A DNA stretch of 64,000 bases from a virus, in IMG/VR virus record IMGVR_UViG_3300025704_000015, positions 1 through 64,000 of that record; one strand, 5' to 3'. Positions 60,997 to 64,000 of the stretch are shown piece by piece (position 1 is the stretch's first letter; each line of letters opens with the position of its first letter). The position numbers were made by a program, and so were the translations under genes. Under the pieces are notes generated by a model. That model searched no databases and had not been told where the DNA came from. It saw only the letters and a list, made by a program, of their open reading frames with translations.

Positions 60997-61170
60997 ATGA
61001 AAGAAACAAATTACACTACAAACATTAAGGCCGGTGATTCTGTGATGGTTAACGGTATGCAAATTATCGTTAATGAGAATTGCGGAAACGGCTGCTTTTA
61101 TGGAACAGATTGTGATGGCGATGAGATCGAATTCGCCACCGAAGAAATCTTAGCAGTTGTTCCAGATTAA
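60997..61170 (+). CDS. 57-residue protein, unknown
   Basis: MKETNYTTNIKAGDSVMVNG begins a beta-rich small domain with CGNGCFYGTDCDGDEIEF, three Cys and acidic residues that could bind a metal. It starts two bases after the previous stop, in line with this tightly packed run. Confidence 0.55.
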   Translation: MKETNYTTNIKAGDSVMVNGMQIIVNENCGNGCFYGTDCDGDEIEFATEEILAVVPD

Positions 61171-61179
61171 TATAATAAT

Positions 61180-61377
61180 ATGGAAAAGATAGAAGAGCTA
61201 AAACAAAAGTATATTTTTGACCGTTTGGAATGCCTTAAGTGGGATTCAAAATATTACAAATATAAAAACACAAAGCTATCATCAGAGCTTGAAAAGAGCG
61301 AAGCTAAGCTCGTTGATATTTTAAAAGAGATTCGTGAACTTGAAAGTCTCCGTGTTAGACCAAAGAAAAATAAATAA
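61180..61377 (+). CDS. Small coiled-coil protein upstream of the tmRNA-like gene
   Basis: 65 residues of charged helix (KIEELKQKYIFDRLECLKWD, then SSELEKSEAKLVDILKEIREL). The stop lies three bases before the RNA gene, so this mRNA and the RNA must be separated by processing. No family recognised. Confidence 0.55.
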   Translation: MEKIEELKQKYIFDRLECLKWDSKYYKYKNTKLSSELEKSEAKLVDILKEIRELESLRVRPKKNK

Positions 61378-61380
61378 AAC

Positions 61381-61449
61381 GGGGGTGTAAAAGAATTCGA
61401 CGCTAGTTTCGGCTAACGGACCCGGGCGCGATACCCGGCACCTCCACCA
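61381..61449 (+). ncRNA. Miniature tmRNA-like RNA (tRNA-like domain only)
   Basis: 69 bases. GGGGGTG (61381-61387) pairs with CACCTCC (61439-61445), including a G3-U70 wobble, the alanine identity element. Discriminator A and encoded CCA end the molecule. The next 15 bases match the tmRNA D-region in length and in its GxATTCGACG core. A short stem TAGT-TTCG-GCTA with UUCG loop replaces the whole mRNA-like part. CGGAC precedes the T-arm, as in E. coli tmRNA. The T-arm CCGGG/CCCGG has loop CGCGATA (C56, G57, A58 kept, TT lost). No tag frame or pseudoknots. It is co-transcribed with the small genes and ends in a terminator. Confidence 0.82.
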
Positions 61450-61454
61450 TTTAA

Positions 61455-61497
61455 AATAAAAAACCCGCTCTGAATTAAACCAGGGCGGGTGTTTTTC
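61455..61497. terminator. Bidirectional terminator after the tmRNA-like RNA
   Basis: A 10-bp stem with one wobble pair (61463-61472 with 61481-61490) is followed by five T on the plus strand and preceded by a long A run (T run on the minus strand). It ends both the small-gene/RNA transcript and the converging minus-strand cargo operon. Confidence 0.9.
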
Positions 61498-61513
61498 TAA
61501 ATATATATATATC

Positions 61514-61867
61514 TTACTTAACGTTTGGCTCGTCTTTTTCTGTTGAGTATTCTGCTAAAAACTCTCTTAATTCATTAATGTCATTTGCGTTTAAGCTCAT
61601 AAATGTTCTTCGGGCCGCACCAGATGTGCGGCTTTCACTAACCTTTTCAATCTCTAAACATTTACGAGTGCCTAACTTTGATTCCAATTCATCAGGGCCA
61701 ATAAATTCAAGAAGCTTAAACGTGGAATTTGCATGTGTTCCTCCATCTTCCCATCCAGCCAATTCGGTTTTTTCAAGCAGAACCTTTGCTTCTTCTTTAA
61801 TGGGTTTACCCTCAAGAATCGCCTTCGCGGCATCTTCAAGTTCTTTATTTTTGTTTGATAGATTCAT
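61514..61867 (-). CDS. Tagged late protein, family C, unknown
   Basis: 117 residues. It starts MNLSNKNKELEDAAKAILE|G, the family C tag with I-L-E|G. The body (HANSTFKLLEFIGPDELESKLGTRK, FMSLNANDINELREFL) shares a pattern with the protein at 62739 (FTGPAELGHGQIGNRK, IELNARDLEILIKNL), so these two are related beyond the tag. Last gene of the minus-strand operon, next to the bidirectional terminator. Confidence 0.65.
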   Translation of the reverse strand: MNLSNKNKELEDAAKAILEGKPIKEEAKVLLEKTELAGWEDGGTHANSTFKLLEFIGPDELESKLGTRKCLEIEKVSESRTSGAARRTFMSLNANDINELREFLAEYSTEKDEPNVK

Positions 61868-61870
61868 ATA

Positions 61871-62209
61871 TTAAATTTTTTCTATTGAAGTAATGTTTGG
61901 ATAGTTTGGTTTATTACTTAGAACTACTTTAACTTTATCTCCTGCTTTATACTTCTTACTAAGCTTTGGATCAAACCCAAATTCAGCTTTCATGCCGCTC
62001 TTGTTTTTCTTGTCATGACCTTTGAAAGTCATAACCCATGCTTTGCCAAACTTACCAGGCGATCTTTGAACTTGTGAAACGCTAGAAATTGTAAGATCCA
62101 ATTCCTTTCCGAGATTCTTATTAAGAAAATCATCGTGAATAATTGCATTCTCACTCATAATTGCCTTTGCCGCTTCTTCAAGGCTGTTATTTCTATTTGA
62201 TAAATTCAT
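61871..62209 (-). CDS. Tagged late protein, family C, unknown
   Basis: 112 residues beginning MNLSNRNNSLEEAAKAIMSE, a variant family C tag. The body is beta-rich and basic (SPGKFGKAWVMTFKGHDKK, AGDKVKVVLSNKPNY) and ends TSIEKI; the pattern resembles a small OB-fold or SH3-like nucleic-acid-binding domain. Its first base overlaps the stop of the previous gene (ATAATG). Confidence 0.62.
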   Translation of the reverse strand: MNLSNRNNSLEEAAKAIMSENAIIHDDFLNKNLGKELDLTISSVSQVQRSPGKFGKAWVMTFKGHDKKNKSGMKAEFGFDPKLSKKYKAGDKVKVVLSNKPNYPNITSIEKI

Positions 62210-62742
62210 TATTTTCCAAAGTACTGGGTTTGTAGAATTTTACCAATTGCTTTGATAAGATCTTTACCGTCAGCATTAGCTTCCCAGTCTTTAATAGCAT
62301 CTTTGTATGTGGAATGGTTCATGGCATCTTTTAAATATTCAACATCATTAGCAAGACCTTCAAACATCTTTGCAGCTTGGGTTTTTACCGTGCCTTTTAA
62401 TTTTGCTTCATCAAGTTCAATGCTTTCAACAATTTTACCTTTACTTAAATCTAAGATGGTTGGATAACCAATTTCCTTTGAAGTGCTTCTGTTAAACTCT
62501 GCTGCATGTTGCCTCGCTTTCTCAAGGGTTGGCGCAGTATGATAAATCTGACCTTTGTTATTAAATATATAGAAATTGTTTTTTGATTTAGTTGTCTTGG
62601 CAGTATCAATCATTTTATCAAGACTTGCAGAGCCATTTCGAACTGCCTTCCAGTTTGATCCTCTAGTAGCACCGTAACCATATCCTTCAAGGATTCCCCT
62701 TGCAGCATCCTCTAATGCTTGACTTTTATTTGATAAGTTCAT
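62209..62742 (-). CDS. Tagged late protein, family C, unknown
   Basis: 177 residues beginning MNLSNKSQALEDAARGILE|G. An internal L-D-E|A site near residue 115 divides it into an alpha-beta N-terminal domain (SKNNFYIFNNKGQIYHTAP) and a helical C-terminal domain (KLKGTVKTQAAKMFEGLAND). Two gp21-type sites suggest cutting into two products. Its start codon overlaps the stop of the upstream gene. Confidence 0.62.
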   Translation of the reverse strand: MNLSNKSQALEDAARGILEGYGYGATRGSNWKAVRNGSASLDKMIDTAKTTKSKNNFYIFNNKGQIYHTAPTLEKARQHAAEFNRSTSKEIGYPTILDLSKGKIVESIELDEAKLKGTVKTQAAKMFEGLANDVEYLKDAMNHSTYKDAIKDWEANADGKDLIKAIGKILQTQYFGK

Positions 62743-63044
62743 TTTAAAGAAATCTTCTTTAGATTTTTAATAAGAATTTCAAGATCACGCGCATTCAATT
62801 CAATATATTTTTTACCAATCGTGATTTGTACCATTTTACGATTTCCAATCTGACCATGCCCAAGCTCGGCGGGTCCAGTAAATTGTGTTAATTCGGCATA
62901 TTCTTTACCACTTTTACCCGCGCTTGTCCAAGCTTTAATTTTAGTAGCTTCACTCAGCTCTTCGGTTTCAAGCTCCTCATAAGTTCCTTCAAGGATTCCC
63001 CTTGCAGCATCCTCTATCGTTTTACTTTTATTTGATAAGTTCAT
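62739..63044 (-). CDS. Tagged late protein, family C, unknown
   Basis: 101 residues beginning MNLSNKSKTIEDAARGILE|G. The first 59 bases of the gene are nearly identical (55 of 59) to those of the gene at 62209, while the bodies differ. A second L-S-E|A site follows the acidic YEELETEE stretch. The body is related to that of 61514. Overlaps the next gene by four bases. Confidence 0.65.
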   Translation of the reverse strand: MNLSNKSKTIEDAARGILEGTYEELETEELSEATKIKAWTSAGKSGKEYAELTQFTGPAELGHGQIGNRKMVQITIGKKYIELNARDLEILIKNLKKISLK

Positions 63045-63050
63045 TGTGTT

Positions 63051-63392
63051 TTATTTTTTTAAATATGAAGACCATGAACTCCATTCTGGAGCATCGTTGG
63101 TATTTGAATATTGATTTGATTTTAATTTGTCTTGTTGATCTAATTGAGATTTTTTACCGTTGGTTACCATAAACGCGAATTTTTCTTTGGTATTAACAGC
63201 GAATAAACCGGCGGGTAATGAAACTAAAAAGGTTCCTTTTGGTAATTCAACATACCCTTGAGATGAGAATTGTAAACCATTGCTTGATTGGCCATCACGA
63301 AAACTCGCTGGTTTTTTATTATATTTTACTTCGGCACTTTTGGTTAATACAAACCCTGTTGCTTCTGAAATAAAGTGTTTAAATGAAATCAT
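63051..63392 (-). CDS. Tagged late protein, family A, unknown
   Basis: 113 residues. MISFKHFISE|A is a near-perfect T4-like capsid-targeting sequence with I-S-E|A. The body is beta-rich (FVLTKSAEVKYNKKPASF, QGYVELPKGTFLVSLPAG). No family recognised. A minus-strand late octamer lies 17 bases upstream of the start. Confidence 0.65.
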   Translation of the reverse strand: MISFKHFISEATGFVLTKSAEVKYNKKPASFRDGQSSNGLQFSSQGYVELPKGTFLVSLPAGLFAVNTKEKFAFMVTNGKKSQLDQQDKLKSNQYSNTNDAPEWSSWSSYLKK

Positions 63393-63409
63393 AATTTTAG
63401 TTGTATTGT

Positions 63410-63417
63410 TATTTATA
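63410..63417 (-). promoter_or_regulatory. Minus-strand late promoter octamer
   Basis: TATAAATA on the minus strand before the gene at 63392, overlapping the intergenic gap between two family A genes. Confidence 0.62.
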
Positions 63418-63421
63418 AAAG

Positions 63422-63793
63422 TTAATCCTTTTCCAAATCCGCTTCACGTGTTTTCTTAGACATCTTAATAGCCCAATCGACACCAGCATCGCCACCCCAA
63501 CCTAGCCAGGCCATATATCCATTATCTGTCCATGGGCGGTCTTTCTTTTCAGGGGAAATTTTAGAGTTTTTTCTATGCCTATTAAATGATGCCATTCTTT
63601 TTAATATATCATAAGAGATCTCATCTCCATCAGCAAGTTGGCGAGCTCTTACCCATCCAGTGCGAGTCATTGCTTTAACTTCATTAGGGTATTGCTCTTT
63701 CCATTTAATAGCTTTTTTCGCTGCGGCAACCGCACCAGCAGGAGGCTGAAACTTTCTTTCTTCCTCTTTAATAAAATCTTTAAACGGGATCAT
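63422..63793 (-). CDS. Tagged late protein, family A, with a phage-conserved module
   Basis: 123 residues. MIPFKDFIKE|E is a family A tag with I-K-E. The body (PPAGAVAAAKKAIKWKEQYP, TGWVRARQLADGDEISYDIL, MAWLGWGGDAGVDWA) is a module I recognise as recurring in phage virion-associated proteins, including fusions to prohead-protease-type proteins. Function unknown. First gene of the minus-strand cargo operon. Confidence 0.66.
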   Translation of the reverse strand: MIPFKDFIKEEERKFQPPAGAVAAAKKAIKWKEQYPNEVKAMTRTGWVRARQLADGDEISYDILKRMASFNRHRKNSKISPEKKDRPWTDNGYMAWLGWGGDAGVDWAIKMSKKTREADLEKD

Positions 63794-63801
63794 ATTAATG
63801 T

Positions 63802-63809
63802 TATTTATA
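63802..63809 (-). promoter_or_regulatory. Minus-strand late promoter of the cargo operon
   Basis: TATAAATA on the minus strand, nine bases before the ATG at 63793. It can drive the six tagged genes down to the terminator at 61455. Confidence 0.65.
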
Positions 63810-63832
63810 ATGTTGTATATATAAATTAGAAA

Positions 63833-64000
63833 ATGAAGAGTGATTGGACATATGAAGGTAAAGAGTTTACAACTGAGATGATCGAGGATTATGTTGGATT
63901 TGTTTACTTGGTAACTTTTGATGATGGAATGAAATACATCGGAAAAAAACGGTTTTGGAGTAAGGTGACTCGCCCTCCGTTAAAAGGAAAGAAAAGAAAG
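63833..64000 (+). CDS. GIY-YIG-like protein, N-terminal part (cut by window edge)
   Basis: 56 visible residues. GFVYLVTFDDGMKYIGKKRF gives the spaced VYL...YIGKK pattern of GIY-YIG-type phage endonucleases, followed by a basic segment. It continues past the window. In T4-like phages such proteins are annotated as homing or DNA-repair endonucleases; the exact role is unknown. Confidence 0.6.
   Translation, partial: MKSDWTYEGKEFTTEMIEDYVGFVYLVTFDDGMKYIGKKRFWSKVTRPPLKGKKRK

Noticed and set aside
61381-61449. Ordinary tRNA gene
   Set aside because: The acceptor and T arms fit, but no D-stem or 5+7 anticodon arm can be formed, while the tmRNA-specific ATTCGACG and CGGAC elements are present.
61381-61449. 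Attachment site (tmRNA 3' end used by an integrase)
   Set aside because: Integrated elements duplicate only the 3' end of tmRNA genes. Here the 5' acceptor strand and D-region are also present, no integrase is seen, and the phage core is that of a lytic T4-like virus.
1-64000. CRISPR arrays, insertion sequences, rRNA
   Set aside because: No regularly spaced direct repeats, transposase motifs or rRNA-like sequence were seen on either strand.

Overview
The window is a 64 kb piece of a lytic, T4-like (contractile-tailed) bacteriophage genome, AT-rich and of the general type seen in marine T4-like phages. The gene order gp13-14-15-16-17-18-19-20-core-21-22-23-gp3-like-uvsY-uvsW-55-47-46, then 45-44-62-regA-43, uvsX-41 and nrdB-nrdA is the core plan of marine T4-like phages. 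A CobT/CobS-like pair and an Hsp20 are also typical of that group. No photosynthesis genes are present. The host cannot be named. The one-piece (non-permuted) tmRNA-like element argues weakly against an alphaproteobacterial ancestry for that element. All assignments come from reading motifs and gene order; no searches or computations were run.

Layout. 1-0.85 kb: small membrane and unknown genes. 0.86-14.3 kb: neck, terminase, tail sheath and tube, portal, prohead core and protease, scaffold, major capsid and a tail-tube-like protein. 14.3-20.7 kb: recombination and late-transcription genes (uvsY, an interrupted uvsW, sigma gp55, gp47/gp46). 20.9-27.9 kb: HExxH+VWA protein (CobT-like), CobS-like ATPase, sliding clamp, clamp loader and RegA. 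27.9-29.9 kb: tagged small proteins and Hsp20. 30-33.3 kb: DNA polymerase and a MazG-like pyrophosphohydrolase. 33.3-41.99 kb: Imm-like protein, prim-pol-like protein, dCMP hydroxymethylase, SpoT-like HD protein, Nmad1-like protein, two glycosyltransferases, a HAD-kinase fusion, a cytidylyltransferase and a C5-cytosine methyltransferase homologue. 42-44.8 kb: uvsX and the gp41 helicase. 44.9-55.3 kb: proteins with capsid-targeting-like N-termini, including an AAA+ ATPase, a possible nuclease, a ligase-like nucleotidyltransferase, a pol-beta-type nucleotidyltransferase and an adenylyl/cytidylyltransferase. A virion protein and a metallopeptidase sit among them. 55.4-59.7 kb: conserved T4-like unknowns and ribonucleotide reductase. 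59.8-61.5 kb: a run of small genes ending in a miniature tmRNA-like RNA and a bidirectional terminator. 61.5-63.8 kb: a minus-strand block of six more tagged proteins. The right edge holds a partial GIY-YIG-like gene.

How the genes work together. Two promoter classes stand out. One is sigma70-like TTTACA-N17-TATAAT in front of replication and metabolism genes. The other is a T4-type late octamer TATAAATA, presumably read by the phage sigma gp55, in front of virion genes. In both classes the -10 element often lies only 6-9 bases before the ATG, so many messages are predicted to be leaderless. About 17 late proteins begin with a short N-terminal tag followed by an (L/I)-x-E site, the type of site cut by the prohead protease gp21 and also present in the capsid protein. 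They look like cargo loaded into the head and injected with DNA. A close homologue of T4 dCMP hydroxymethylase next to glycosyltransferase, kinase and cytidylyltransferase genes suggests hypermodified cytosine in the phage DNA.

The most unusual single element is a 69-nt RNA gene at 61381-61449. It keeps the complete tRNA-like domain of tmRNA, including the G3-U70 alanine identity pair and encoded CCA, but lacks the mRNA-like tag region and the pseudoknots.
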